36,656 nucleotides of DNA, taken from the IMG/VR virus record IMGVR_UViG_3300044733_002632, positions 1 through 36,656 of that record; one strand, given 5' to 3'. Shown here piece after piece: positions 17,675-25,127 of this stretch (its first letter is position 1; every line of letters starts with the position of its first letter). Under the pieces are notes generated by a model that worked only from the letters and a program-made list of their open reading frames with translations, was not told where the DNA came from and searched no databases. This DNA comes from a virus. The position numbers were made by a program, and so were the translations under genes.

Positions 17675-19835
17675 TTGCGTAAATATAACCCTCACGATTG
17701 AAAAATATCAGATCGATATTAACGGGGAACAATACGGAAATCAGACTGCTCAATTAATTCCAAAGGGTCGATTAAATGGAGCGAATTGGTATTTATTATC
17801 TCTGAATAATTTAGTCACTTCAAATACTGATTTATTTACGATTTGGTATGACCAACTAAACGATTTTTGGAAAGTTGAATCGGGATCTTTACCTAATAAT
17901 GGAGGGACTATTCACGTTCAATGGGCGACTCCAATAGCAAGCGAAGTATCAGGAAATATATCAGCGGGACAATGGCAATCTCTTTCGGTGAAATTCACTC
18001 AATTTATATCTTTTTATTCAATCCCTCAAACATATATTAATAATCTTAATATTTCAGGGACTTACGGAGGATATAATTATTATCAATGGAATATCGAGGG
18101 AGTTGATTTTTTCCTTTATTATAATGATCCGAACAATCAATGGGAGATCGGTTGGATTTTGGGAGGATCAGGCGGGCAATCATTTGGAGCAGTAAAAAAC
18201 TCTTTACCCCCTTGTCCCCCTTTTGCGGTTTCTCCCGTTTGGATTTTAGGTCAGGGATTTTCATATATTGAAACCAAAGAATGCGATACCTATTTAACGA
18301 ATTGTTTATCGATTCAATATATTATACCAGGATCGCAAGAATCGAATACGATTGATATAAATATTTATCAAATTGATCCAATATCGGGTGCTCCGACTTA
18401 TATTTTTGAAGTCCCTGAATATCCAGGAATTTTATTTCAAATTTCAGTTTATAACTGGGGTGCTCCATTTGGGACGGGTTGGACTTTATTGATACCAGGA
18501 TCGCAAGGGGATTTAGTTTCATTTTTAGAAAATGACGGATCTTTTGTCGAAGCCCCTTATTCAAATTTACCGAATGTTTTTGGTTGGAGTCAGAATTCAT
18601 ATTTTGATACTTTCAATACTTCGGAAGCGAAAGAATGTCCGATTATCCCCTCCGATTGTGATTGCGGGATCAGATTTATATTTACGGGAGATTTTGAATA
18701 TACAATCGAATCTCAAGTTTCAGGCTTATATAATGGGCGAAATTATTATTTATTATCGTTTCCATTTGATCCAAATTTTATTTTGTATTGTTTTTGGGAC
18801 GGGGATTATGCTTGGAGAATATCGGCTAATTTGGGCGATCCAGGATTAGCAGTATTATCAAAAAATTCATTATGTCCGATTGGTGATTTATCTCCGTTAG
18901 ATCCCGATCCTCCGATATATTTTGAATCCTGGTTTATTTCAGGGGATAATTATTTAAAAACGGAGGGAATCGATTGCACTCTTTGTGGGATTGAGGATCG
19001 AATTTATAAAGAGTATGATTCGATAAAATTGCCTGATAATTTTCAGGAGCAAAATCGAGGGATAAAAGATTGTTGCTGTGAAAATATCGTTCTCGGTTCG
19101 AATTCTTCGAATACTTGGGAAAATGATAAAACTTCAGCCTGGATCAAATTAAATATCGGAGGAACGGCTCAATTCAAATTGTATAAAAATGGATCGGAGA
19201 CTAATTTCACTCCGACTCCTCAATTATTTATTAATGAGCCGAATGCAATTTTCACGACAATTAATTGGAATGATGTTTTAATTTCTGACGGTGAGGGATG
19301 TTATAAATTAGTGATCGAATATAATATAAGCGGAATAATTGGTTTTATTGATTGGGGGATTTATAATTTACTTGCTTATTCAATCCAAAATGCCAAAAAT
19401 ACGGCTCGAGTTCGGGCGATATTTGACGGATATCACGAAATCGAGGGGATCAATTTTTCAGGATCAAATATTGAAAGCACTCACCGATTTTATGGATATA
19501 TCGGGAATCGACAGCCAAATATGGAAATCGATAATATCATTTATCAAAATCGAGAAATGAAGCGAGTAATTCGAGAAAATCTGAATCAATATGAAATAAT
19601 TACCGATCCGATTGAGGAATGTCAATTAAAGCCTTTGGTCGATCTTTATTTATTGAGTGAGAATGAATTATTTATTTCAGATTATAATGCTCACAATCAT
19701 TCATATCGATATAACGATATTCCCGTAATACTTGAGGAAAGTCCCGAAATTGAGTATTACGATTTTTCGAGAAAAGCAAAATTAACGGCTAAAGTTGGGG
19801 ATAAATTTAAAAATAAAAGAACATATTATATTTAA
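17664..19835 (+). CDS. Large tail protein with repeated Trp/Tyr/Cys-rich modules
   Basis: The protein has 723 residues. The first 440 residues contain related modules of about 100 residues. Each has a core such as NGANWYLLSL, GGYNYYQWNI or NGRNYYLLSF, then a W- and G-rich strand set, and most end in a Cys-containing turn (ETKEC, EAKEC, EGIDC). The aromatic, Gly-rich surface suggests carbohydrate binding. Residues about 460-723 form a separate domain (IKDCCCENIV; FDGYHEIEGINF; YNAHNHSYRY) that resembles conserved tail proteins of Bacteroidota phages. It is the last gene before lysis, the usual place for a tail tip or receptor-binding protein. Binding specificity cannot be read from the sequence. 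Confidence 0.78.
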   Translation: MACDCVNITLTIEKYQIDINGEQYGNQTAQLIPKGRLNGANWYLLSLNNLVTSNTDLFTIWYDQLNDFWKVESGSLPNNGGTIHVQWATPIASEVSGNISAGQWQSLSVKFTQFISFYSIPQTYINNLNISGTYGGYNYYQWNIEGVDFFLYYNDPNNQWEIGWILGGSGGQSFGAVKNSLPPCPPFAVSPVWILGQGFSYIETKECDTYLTNCLSIQYIIPGSQESNTIDINIYQIDPISGAPTYIFEVPEYPGILFQISVYNWGAPFGTGWTLLIPGSQGDLVSFLENDGSFVEAPYSNLPNVFGWSQNSYFDTFNTSEAKECPIIPSDCDCGIRFIFTGDFEYTIESQVSGLYNGRNYYLLSFPFDPNFILYCFWDGDYAWRISANLGDPGLAVLSKNSLCPIGDLSPLDPDPPIYFESWFISGDNYLKTEGIDCTLCGIEDRIYKEYDSIKLPDNFQEQNRGIKDCCCENIVLGSNSSNTWENDKTSAWIKLNIGGTAQFKLYKNGSETNFTPTPQLFINEPNAIFTTINWNDVLISDGEGCYKLVIEYNISGIIGFIDWGIYNLLAYSIQNAKNTARVRAIFDGYHEIEGINFSGSNIESTHRFYGYIGNRQPNMEIDNIIYQNREMKRVIRENLNQYEIITDPIEECQLKPLVDLYLLSENELFISDYNAHNHSYRYNDIPVILEESPEIEYYDFSRKAKLTAKVGDKFKNKRTYYI

Positions 19836-19836
19836 A

Positions 19837-20151
19837 ATGAAAGGATTTGAAAATTTTGCGGATTTGATTTCGATCTTTATTGGAATGATCGGAGCATTAT
19901 TAAAGGCGATTAAAAAGAGATTAAAGCCAATATCAACTATTTTGAGTATGATTATAGCGGGGATTTTATGTTATTCGGCTATTGGATTGGTTGAAATGAT
20001 TTACGGGCATTTATCCGCTCGTATTTCGATCCTGATTGCTTTTATTGTTGGGTGGACTGCGAATGAAATAACGGAGAAAATGGATCTTTTGATCGACGAT
20101 TTATACGACTATTATTTAGGTTGGCTTAAAAATAAAAAAAATGGAAAATGA
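19837..20151 (+). CDS. Putative holin
   Basis: The protein has 104 residues when started at the ATG at 19837. Three hydrophobic segments are visible near residues 8-24, 32-56 and 62-78, separated by a basic loop (KAIKKRLK), with a charged C-terminus ending in KNKKNGK. Size, topology and position directly before an endolysin-like gene fit a holin, which opens the inner membrane at the end of infection. It resembles LydA-like holins of Bacteroidota phages, with no direct proof. It begins right after the tail gene stop at 19835. Confidence 0.8.
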   Translation: MKGFENFADLISIFIGMIGALLKAIKKRLKPISTILSMIIAGILCYSAIGLVEMIYGHLSARISILIAFIVGWTANEITEKMDLLIDDLYDYYLGWLKNKKNGK

Positions 20152-20395
20152 TCTTTATATTGATTCCCTTTATAAAATAGAACATAAAAATCATTCAGAG
20201 GATAGTTTAAAATCGATTGATTCTTTTTTAATTATAAAGGAAAATGATACTACAATTCTGATTGAGACGAAAGAGAAAGAAAAAAAATTGATTCATAAAT
20301 ATATTAATCGACCTGATTTGGGGAAAAATGTATTAATTATTTTAATTATTATATTTGTGGGAATATCAATCATAAAAAGACGAAAAAATGGTTAG
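20141..20395 (+). CDS. Small C-terminally anchored lysis-cassette protein
   Basis: The protein has 84 residues. A charged N-terminal 60 residues (several Lys/Glu, likely helical) is followed by one transmembrane segment (about 62-78, VLIILIIIFVGISII) and a basic KRRKNG tail. It overlaps the holin gene by 11 bases and the endolysin gene by 8. Its place suggests an accessory lysis factor, such as an antiholin or a spanin-like protein. A classical inner spanin would carry the membrane segment at the N-terminus, so the topology is unusual for that role. Confidence 0.68.
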   Translation: MENDLYIDSLYKIEHKNHSEDSLKSIDSFLIIKENDTTILIETKEKEKKLIHKYINRPDLGKNVLIILIIIFVGISIIKRRKNG

Positions 20396-21002
20396 AAAAT
20401 ATAAAGATATTGAATTGCTGAATCGGGTAAAATCACTATCAAATTTCAAAGGAATTCCAACGGGTCGCTGGATTTTAGGAGTCAGATCAAACGAGGATCA
20501 ACCAAATTATTTTGACGATAAATTTTACGAATTCGAGGGGGAAAAATTCATTCAGGTTTTGACGGGAACAACCAATCCTGGATTATCAATATTAAAAGGT
20601 GGATATAAACATTATAATTCTTTGGGTGCGGCAGTCGTAAAATCAGATCTTTGGTATTATGATCTTTGGAGATATGGATTACATAAAGGAAAAATGCCCG
20701 CTTTGCTTCAAACGGGAGCAAAAATAAAAGTATTCAGGGACGGAGATAATGATTCAAAAAGTGAAGAATCAGGAACAATACAAGAGGGATTTTTCGGAAT
20801 CAATTATCATACTAATACCTATGATTTTCGTCAGGGAAATTTAAAAATTACTAAATCGAGCATTGACGGGTGGAGTGCGGGATGTCAGGTAATCAATGAA
20901 AGGGATAAATATTTATCTCAAATGGAATGGTATAAAGAAGCCCAAAAATCAAAAAAACAAGAATCAGTATCATATTGTTTAATTAAAGAATTTAATCCCT
21001 AA
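20388..21002 (+). CDS. Endolysin, L,D-transpeptidase-like peptidoglycan enzyme
   Basis: The protein has 204 residues. The pair GINYHTN (H141, N143) and WSAGCQVI (S163, G165, C166) forms the H-x-N ... S-x-G-C pattern of L,D-transpeptidase-like cysteine enzymes. This type is common in endolysins of Bacteroidota phages. Upstream blocks GTTNPG (60-65), a GAAVVK turn and GLHKGK fit the same family. It should cleave peptidoglycan peptide links after the holin acts. There is no signal peptide, which agrees with holin-dependent release. The gene overlaps the preceding one by 8 bases. Confidence 0.8.
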   Translation: MVRKYKDIELLNRVKSLSNFKGIPTGRWILGVRSNEDQPNYFDDKFYEFEGEKFIQVLTGTTNPGLSILKGGYKHYNSLGAAVVKSDLWYYDLWRYGLHKGKMPALLQTGAKIKVFRDGDNDSKSEESGTIQEGFFGINYHTNTYDFRQGNLKITKSSIDGWSAGCQVINERDKYLSQMEWYKEAQKSKKQESVSYCLIKEFNP

Positions 21003-21005
21003 TAA

Positions 21006-21305
21006 ATGGCTAAAAAAAAGAAAGATATTAACCTGGATATTGATATTTCAGGAAATAAAATCGAAATCGATAAAACGGAAAAAAATACCGATATCAAATT
21101 TGACGGAAAGAAAATCGATTTTGAATTACATAAAGACGAATTAATGAAAGAATTAAAATACGATTCGGAAAAATTGGATATAAATATCAAAAAAGAAGCA
21201 AATAAATTGGATATTGATATTAAATCAGAATCGGGATTTCTCAAATTATTTGGTAAAATAATCGGAAAATTGATCGGAAAATTTGTATTCAGGCGAATAA
21301 AATAA
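21006..21305 (+). CDS. Lysis-region protein with cationic amphipathic C-terminal tail
   Basis: The protein has 99 residues. Residues 5-75 show a short repeating beta pattern (DINLDIDISGNKIEID; NTDIKFDGKKIDFE; KLDIDIKSE) rich in alternating Asp/Lys and Ile/Leu. Residues 78-99 switch to a cationic amphipathic helix (FLKLFGKIIGKLIGKFVFRR). This resembles a membrane-active peptide. The gene lies 3 bases after the endolysin stop and ends the lysis unit, so an accessory role in envelope disruption is plausible. I do not recognise the family. Confidence 0.65.
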   Translation: MAKKKKDINLDIDISGNKIEIDKTEKNTDIKFDGKKIDFELHKDELMKELKYDSEKLDINIKKEANKLDIDIKSESGFLKLFGKIIGKLIGKFVFRRIK

Positions 21306-21313
21306 TATATTTG
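21282..21313 (+). promoter_or_regulatory. Promoter for a small RNA
   Basis: TTTG at 21282-21285 and TATATTTG at 21306-21313 are separated by 20 nt, a close match to the Bacteroidota promoter. It lies in the last codons of the lysis-region gene. Transcription would begin near 21320, where no coding region follows before the terminator at 21404-21432. Confidence 0.6.
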
Positions 21314-21319
21314 TTTGCT

Positions 21320-21432
21320 ATTAAATTTTAATTATAATTAATCCCTTAATTCTTAATGAGTTAGGGGATTTGTTCCTCCCCGAAATGAGAAAGATTCGGG
21401 TCTAACCTCGAAAAAAATCGGGGTTTTTTTAT
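21320..21432 (+). ncRNA. Candidate structured small RNA (about 110 nt)
   Basis: A promoter-like element (21282-21313) and a strong terminator (21404-21432) bracket a stretch with no gene. Inside are overlapping hairpins. CCC-TTAA (21343-21349) can pair with TTAGGG (21361-21366). GGGGA (21364-21368) can pair with TCCCC (21377-21381). CCCGAA (21379-21384) can pair with TTCGGG (21395-21400). CCCCGA (21378-21383) could also pair with TCGGGG (21418-21423) and disrupt the terminator. No known RNA family was recognised. It could be a trans-acting RNA or an attenuator for the downstream early genes, although those have their own promoter. Confidence 0.5.
21404..21432 (+). terminator. Rho-independent terminator
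   Basis: AACCTCGA (21404-21411) pairs with TCGGGGTT (21418-21425), with one G:U pair and a loop of six As, followed by a T run to about 21430. It ends the lysis unit and the candidate small RNA, just upstream of an early promoter. Confidence 0.8.
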
Positions 21433-21461
21433 TTATTTTAAAAAAAAATATCTCAAAATAG

Positions 21462-21492
21462 TTGTTTATATGATTTCGAATAAATATCTTTG
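21462..21492 (+). promoter_or_regulatory. Early promoter with conserved operator, copy A
   Basis: TTG (21462-21464) and TATCTTTG (21485-21492) are 20 nt apart. Between them lies TATATGATTTCGAATA (21467-21482), one of four related 16-mers in the genome. The leader ends in the A-rich run before ATG at 21517, nearly identical to the leader at 29284-29306. It should drive the block of small genes from 21517 to 22866. Confidence 0.75.
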
Positions 21493-21516
21493 GTTTATAA
21501 TTTAAAATTTAAAGCA

Positions 21517-21885
21517 ATGGAAAGAAAATTAATTGATTTGGATGTTCACAAAGCGGGGACTTATTATGATTTATATTTTGAGGATTCAAAGTATAAATAT
21601 TATATTTCAGGAGTCGATATAAATATCAAAGAAGTAATCGAGACTGATTTTATTAATATCAATGGACAGTATTTTGATAATTCTTCAAGTGAATATATAA
21701 TCGATATTGATTTAAATCATATTACATACGAAATTCTCGATAGTGAGGACGAAATTATAATACTATCTTTATCTGAATCTGATTTGAATTTTTTGAAAGA
21801 AAAATTAATCGAAGAAGTTGAAAATAATATTGATTTTTATTATCAATCGGAGGAATACGATCCCGAATTTTATTCAGAATATTAA
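21517..21885 (+). CDS. Highly acidic small early protein
   Basis: The protein has 122 residues when started at the ATG at 21517, 24 nt after the promoter -7 box. A TTG overlapping that box was rejected as a start. Asp and Glu dominate, especially in the C-terminal half (LDSEDEIIIL; EEVENNIDFYYQSEEYDPEF), with very few basic residues there. It is the first gene of an early operon. Acidic early phage proteins sometimes mimic DNA or block host nucleases. That is only a hypothesis here; no family was recognised. Confidence 0.75.
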   Translation: MERKLIDLDVHKAGTYYDLYFEDSKYKYYISGVDINIKEVIETDFININGQYFDNSSSEYIIDIDLNHITYEILDSEDEIIILSLSESDLNFLKEKLIEEVENNIDFYYQSEEYDPEFYSEY

Positions 21886-21902
21886 TTTTAAAAAGCAAAA
21901 AA

Positions 21903-22100
21903 ATGGAAAATACTTATATACCGTATCCCGATCATTTGAGAAGTCAAATTAAAGTTTATATCAATTTTTGGTCGAAAAAATCCCTCGGTAAAGGATTAAA
22001 AGATAAAGGGGGTAGTTTTAATTTAAACTTATATTTGGATTATTTAGAAGTCGTAAATTCTCAAGTCAATGAAAATGAATCGAAAGCATTTAAAAAATAA
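21903..22100 (+). CDS. Small early protein, unknown
   Basis: The protein has 65 residues (MENTYIPYPDHLRSQIKVY ...), with a short Gly/Lys-rich turn (KKSLGKGLKDKGGSF) and no recognised motif. It is the second gene of the early block, 17 bases after the preceding stop. Its 3' end overlaps the next frame by about 30 bases. The start has the typical A-rich leader (aaaaaaATG). Confidence 0.65.
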   Translation: MENTYIPYPDHLRSQIKVYINFWSKKSLGKGLKDKGGSFNLNLYLDYLEVVNSQVNENESKAFKK

Positions 22101-22329
22101 AAGGGTTTTTATTGATATCGAATATAAAAGCATTTTTGACCTGGAAAAAATAATCGATCAGATTAAAAATGAAATAGGATCAGGGATTGAATCAAAAGAA
22201 GCGATAATTTCGAGATCAGGTCGGGACTTTAAATATGAATTTAAACAATGGTATGATTGTCCGATTCGAGATTACGAGGAAAAAAGTGACGGAGAAAAAA
22301 TTATATTTGTAGTAAAATCCCTGATTTGA
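22069..22329 (+). CDS. Small early protein, unknown, overlapping start
   Basis: The protein has 86 residues from the ATG at 22069, or 84 from a second ATG at 22075. Either start overlaps the preceding gene by more than 25 bases. It begins with a basic segment (NRKHLKNKR) and continues with charged helices and a WYDCPIRDYEE block. There is no recognised domain. It is part of the co-directional early block, and the exact start is uncertain. Confidence 0.62.
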   Translation: MKMNRKHLKNKRVFIDIEYKSIFDLEKIIDQIKNEIGSGIESKEAIISRSGRDFKYEFKQWYDCPIRDYEEKSDGEKIIFVVKSLI

Positions 22330-22330
22330 A

Positions 22331-22621
22331 TTGATTATAATTTCATTACATAGAGTCCGAAAGCCATTTGCGATAATAATAAGTAATGAAATATGCGGAA
22401 AAGTTTATTCAATATTATATCAGGATCGATATTTACGATGTCAGGATTTAAAGAGATTAGATATTCGTTGGTTTAATGATAATCGATATTTATTTAAAAG
22501 AGTCGTTAATAATGAATTCGGAGAAATATACGAGTATAAGCAATTTAAAAAAAGAATGAATCAGGCTTTAAAGCATAATTTTTTAATCAGGAATCAAATT
22601 ATTAAAGGTCAATATATATGA
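22331..22621 (+). CDS. Small basic early protein with likely TTG start
   Basis: The protein has 96 residues and is basic (RYLRCQDLKRLDIRW; QFKKRMNQALKHN). An in-frame stop at 22322-22324 leaves TTG at 22331 as the best start, one base after the preceding stop. A non-ATG start is unusual in this genome, where nearly all genes begin with ATG. No domain was recognised. The end overlaps the next start by 4 bases (ATGA), which supports translation through this frame. Confidence 0.58.
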   Translation: MIIISLHRVRKPFAIIISNEICGKVYSILYQDRYLRCQDLKRLDIRWFNDNRYLFKRVVNNEFGEIYEYKQFKKRMNQALKHNFLIRNQIIKGQYI

Positions 22622-22866
22622 AAAAAGATATTATAAAAGATCTGATTAAACATCAGAAAATTTGGATAAAAAGCGATCTCCCTTTTGATCGTTGGGTTGA
22701 AAATTATTTAAAAAATTACCTCGAACTTGAGAAAGAAAATAGAAATCAAACTATTAAAGAAATATCGGATATCGCTTTTAAATATATTTCCAATCCCTTT
22801 GACGCTTTAAATTATTTGAAAGAAATAAAAAAATTTATTCAGGAATCGGATAAACAATCAAATTAG
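22618..22866 (+). CDS. Small helical early protein, unknown
   Basis: The protein has 82 residues, mainly charged helix (MKKDIIKDLIKHQKIWIK ...), with no recognised domain. Its ATG overlaps the preceding stop. It is the last gene of the first early block and is followed by a gap with a terminator at 22938-22987. Confidence 0.66.
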   Translation: MKKDIIKDLIKHQKIWIKSDLPFDRWVENYLKNYLELEKENRNQTIKEISDIAFKYISNPFDALNYLKEIKKFIQESDKQSN

Positions 22867-22937
22867 TTTATATTTTTGGTTTATGGTCTCACAAATATTT
22901 GTATTTTTACAAGGCATAATTTTTAGAATGATAATGC

Positions 22938-22987
22938 AAAACCCTCCGATAGCGAAGTGAGACCCGCTATTTTGAGGGTTTTTTTAT
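22938..22987 (+). terminator. Terminator or attenuator just before the replication gene
   Basis: AAAACCCTC (22938-22946) pairs with GAGGGTTTT (22974-22982), and ATAGCG (22949-22954) pairs with CGCTAT (22965-22970), giving a long two-part stem followed by Ts. The start codon of the replication gene lies only 13 nt after the T run. Promoter-like boxes lie upstream (TATTTTTG at 22871-22878; TATTTTTA at 22902-22909). The hairpin may therefore act in the leader of the replication gene as well as end the early block. Confidence 0.75.
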
Positions 22988-22999
22988 TCCCTTTTTTTT

Positions 23000-23578
23000 A
23001 TGAGAGATAATATGTTGATTTATCGATCCTTTTTTGAAGCAATAAAGGATTTACCCGCAGAGGATCAGGCGGAAGTTTGGAATGCGATTTTTGAACTCGG
23101 ATTGAATGGAAAATTAGTTGATTTGAAAGGAATTCCGAATACCGTTTTCAAATTAATTCGTCCCCAAATTGAAGCAAATATTAAGCGATTTCAAAACGGA
23201 AAGATTCCAAAGAATAAGCAAAATAAAAGCGAATCAGAAGCGAATCAGGAGCAAAATAAAAGCGAAACGGAATCTAATAAGAATAATAATATTAATATAA
23301 ATAAGAATGATAATATATTGATCCGTAAAAATAAATTTTACGAATCCTTAAAACCTTATTTATCTGAATATAATCCCGCAATGCTTCGAGATTTTTTTGA
23401 TTATTGGTCGGAGCACGGGGAAAATGATAAAAAAATGCGATTCGAGAAAGAAAAATCATTCGGAATAAGTCGGAGACTTTCTACCTGGAGTAAAAATCAG
23501 AAAGATTCAGGAAATAAAAATCAATCGACTTCGGACGATAAATTATTAAACTACGTAAAAAATCAATTAAATAATTAA
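23000..23578 (+). CDS. DUF6291-like replication initiation protein
   Basis: The protein has 192 residues. The N-terminal 75 residues (YRSFFEAIKDLPAEDQAEVW; FELGLNGKLVDLKGIPNTVF; IRPQIEANIKRFQNG) match the DUF6291 type found in phage replication modules. A low-complexity Asn/Lys/Glu linker (about 76-105) follows. The C-terminal part (MLRDFFDYWSEHGE; MRFEKEKSFGISRRLSTW) is typical of the same proteins. It probably binds the origin or loads the helicase encoded two genes downstream. The origin itself was not located. ATG at 23012 is an alternative start. Confidence 0.8.
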   Translation: MRDNMLIYRSFFEAIKDLPAEDQAEVWNAIFELGLNGKLVDLKGIPNTVFKLIRPQIEANIKRFQNGKIPKNKQNKSESEANQEQNKSETESNKNNNININKNDNILIRKNKFYESLKPYLSEYNPAMLRDFFDYWSEHGENDKKMRFEKEKSFGISRRLSTWSKNQKDSGNKNQSTSDDKLLNYVKNQLNN

Positions 23579-23580
23579 TT

Positions 23581-23835
23581 ATGAATCAGGATTTAATTTA
23601 CTGGACTACTAAAACGGGAGAAAGGATTTTAGTTGATAATATGGATCTGAATCATTTGAGAAATACTCTAAAAATGATAATCAGAAATATTAATAAAAAA
23701 GAAAAGGAAATTATTAAAAGACCGAAATTTCAAATCAACGGAGAAATAGCGAGGGAAATGATTGAAAATGAATATTTCAAAGAATTATACGGGGACGAAA
23801 TGGAGGATTATTATAACGACTTAAATAACTTTTGA
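23581..23835 (+). CDS. Small conserved replication-region protein
   Basis: The protein has 84 residues. The N-terminus (WTTKTGERILVDNMDLNHLR) resembles a short phage protein often found near replication genes, in which a W-x-T-x-x-G-x-x-I-x-V strand is followed by an M-D-x-x-H-L-x-N helix. No biochemical role is known to me. It lies between the initiator and helicase genes with gaps of two and one bases. Confidence 0.72.
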   Translation: MNQDLIYWTTKTGERILVDNMDLNHLRNTLKMIIRNINKKEKEIIKRPKFQINGEIAREMIENEYFKELYGDEMEDYYNDLNNF

Positions 23836-23836
23836 A

Positions 23837-24802
23837 ATGGAAAATAATCAGGATCTACAATATTTGCTCGATTATCGAAACGGGAAAATAATTCGGGGAC
23901 TTGGAATCGGGAATAAACTCGACGATCATTTAGTTTTTAAAAGAGGGCAATTAAATATTATTTTAGGACACGATAACGTCGGGAAATCTTATTTTATAAA
24001 TTGGTATTTTTTAAATCTCGCTTTGCGCCATAAATTAAAATTTATCATTTATTCAGGGGAAAATAAAAAAGCCTATATTTTCAGAGATTTTATTCAAATG
24101 TATTCAGGAATGAAATTTAAAGATATTTCGGAATCAAAGATTAAAGAATATTATAATTATCTCGATCAATTTTTTACGTTTATTCCAAATGATAAATTAT
24201 ATAAGCCAGGCGATTTATTCAGCATATTTAAAGATTCAGGAGCAGATATCGGACTAATAGATCCTTTTACTGCTCTTGAAAGGGATTTATCATACGAGGG
24301 AAATTATAATTTCCTGAATTATACTCGAGCCTTTATCAATGAGACGGGAATGACTATTTATATTAATACTCACCCGACGAGTGAAAGCGGGCGATCAGGA
24401 AATATGTATCATTCGGGTCACGATTGGGCGGGTCATATTCGAGCACCTTTGAAAGATCATATCGAGGGGGGAAAAGCCTTTTTAAATCGCTGTGACGATA
24501 TGATCGTAATTCACCGATTAATAAAGCACGAATCAATGAAATATACGACAATGATTTCAGTTGAAAAAATAAAAGATCTCGATACGGGAGGAAAACATAC
24601 TAATTTGGACGAGCCGATATTATGCGATTTTAATTCAGGGCTTGGATTCGTAATTAATAATATTGATTCCCTTGCTTCATTTAGACCAAAATTAATCACT
24701 CCGAATGAGATTCAAAGATTATTTGACGAGGGGGAATTAATTTCTACTTCGGATAAAATTAGATACGGATTAATCGATAAAAATAAATCAAATGGATTTT
24801 GA
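23837..24802 (+). CDS. RecA-fold replicative helicase-like ATPase
   Basis: The protein has 321 residues. A Walker A motif is at 44-51 (GHDNVGKS), and a Walker B-like strand ends in IGLIDPF (138-144). A later strand, TIYINTHP, followed by a Ser/Gly/His-rich loop fits the DnaB/RecA-like SF4 core. There is no N-terminal DnaB domain and no primase domain, so this is a short helicase that probably relies on host primase and polymerase. It follows the initiator gene, which supports a role in phage DNA replication. A recombination ATPase is the main alternative. Confidence 0.8.
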   Translation: MENNQDLQYLLDYRNGKIIRGLGIGNKLDDHLVFKRGQLNIILGHDNVGKSYFINWYFLNLALRHKLKFIIYSGENKKAYIFRDFIQMYSGMKFKDISESKIKEYYNYLDQFFTFIPNDKLYKPGDLFSIFKDSGADIGLIDPFTALERDLSYEGNYNFLNYTRAFINETGMTIYINTHPTSESGRSGNMYHSGHDWAGHIRAPLKDHIEGGKAFLNRCDDMIVIHRLIKHESMKYTTMISVEKIKDLDTGGKHTNLDEPILCDFNSGLGFVINNIDSLASFRPKLITPNEIQRLFDEGELISTSDKIRYGLIDKNKSNGF

Positions 24803-25127
24803 ACTTGAATTATTAATAGCCAGGACTACGATCCTGAATACTCGGGAAAGGATAAAAAATTCTTTATACGAGATTGAAAAAACTGCTCCCGATCGGATTG
24901 AATATATTAATCCAATGAAAAATACTATCGAAAGATTGCTTCACGCTCACTTCGTTTACGATAATTTAGAGAAAGAGTTTCGGATCGCCCGTCAGAGAGC
25001 GAGCAATTTGGAATATAAATTATTAATTCTTTGGCAAGAAAACGAGAAATTAAAAAAGGAAATTAAGGATTATAAAACTATTTTTGAAATCGGAGAAAAT
25101 AAAGATCAGCAAAATGCCGAAATGTAA
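24792..25127 (+). CDS. Coiled-coil protein of the replication region
   Basis: The protein has 111 residues, nearly all helical with heptad-like spacing (LEKEFRIARQRASNLEYKLLILWQ ...), ending NKDQQNAEM. No known domain was seen. It overlaps the helicase gene by 11 bases and the NinG gene by 14, so expression is probably coupled. A scaffold or loader role for its neighbours is possible but unsupported. Confidence 0.68.
   Translation: MDFELELLIARTTILNTRERIKNSLYEIEKTAPDRIEYINPMKNTIERLLHAHFVYDNLEKEFRIARQRASNLEYKLLILWQENEKLKKEIKDYKTIFEIGENKDQQNAEM

Noticed and set aside
18532-18849. 105-codon + strand frame inside the large tail protein gene
   Set aside because: It overlaps a continuous, repeat-bearing protein in another frame and shows no independent features.
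21320-21432. preQ1 riboswitch or tRNA in the non-coding gap
   Set aside because: The hairpins do not match the preQ1 pseudoknot pattern, there is no cloverleaf or anticodon arm, and the que genes are 10 kb away.
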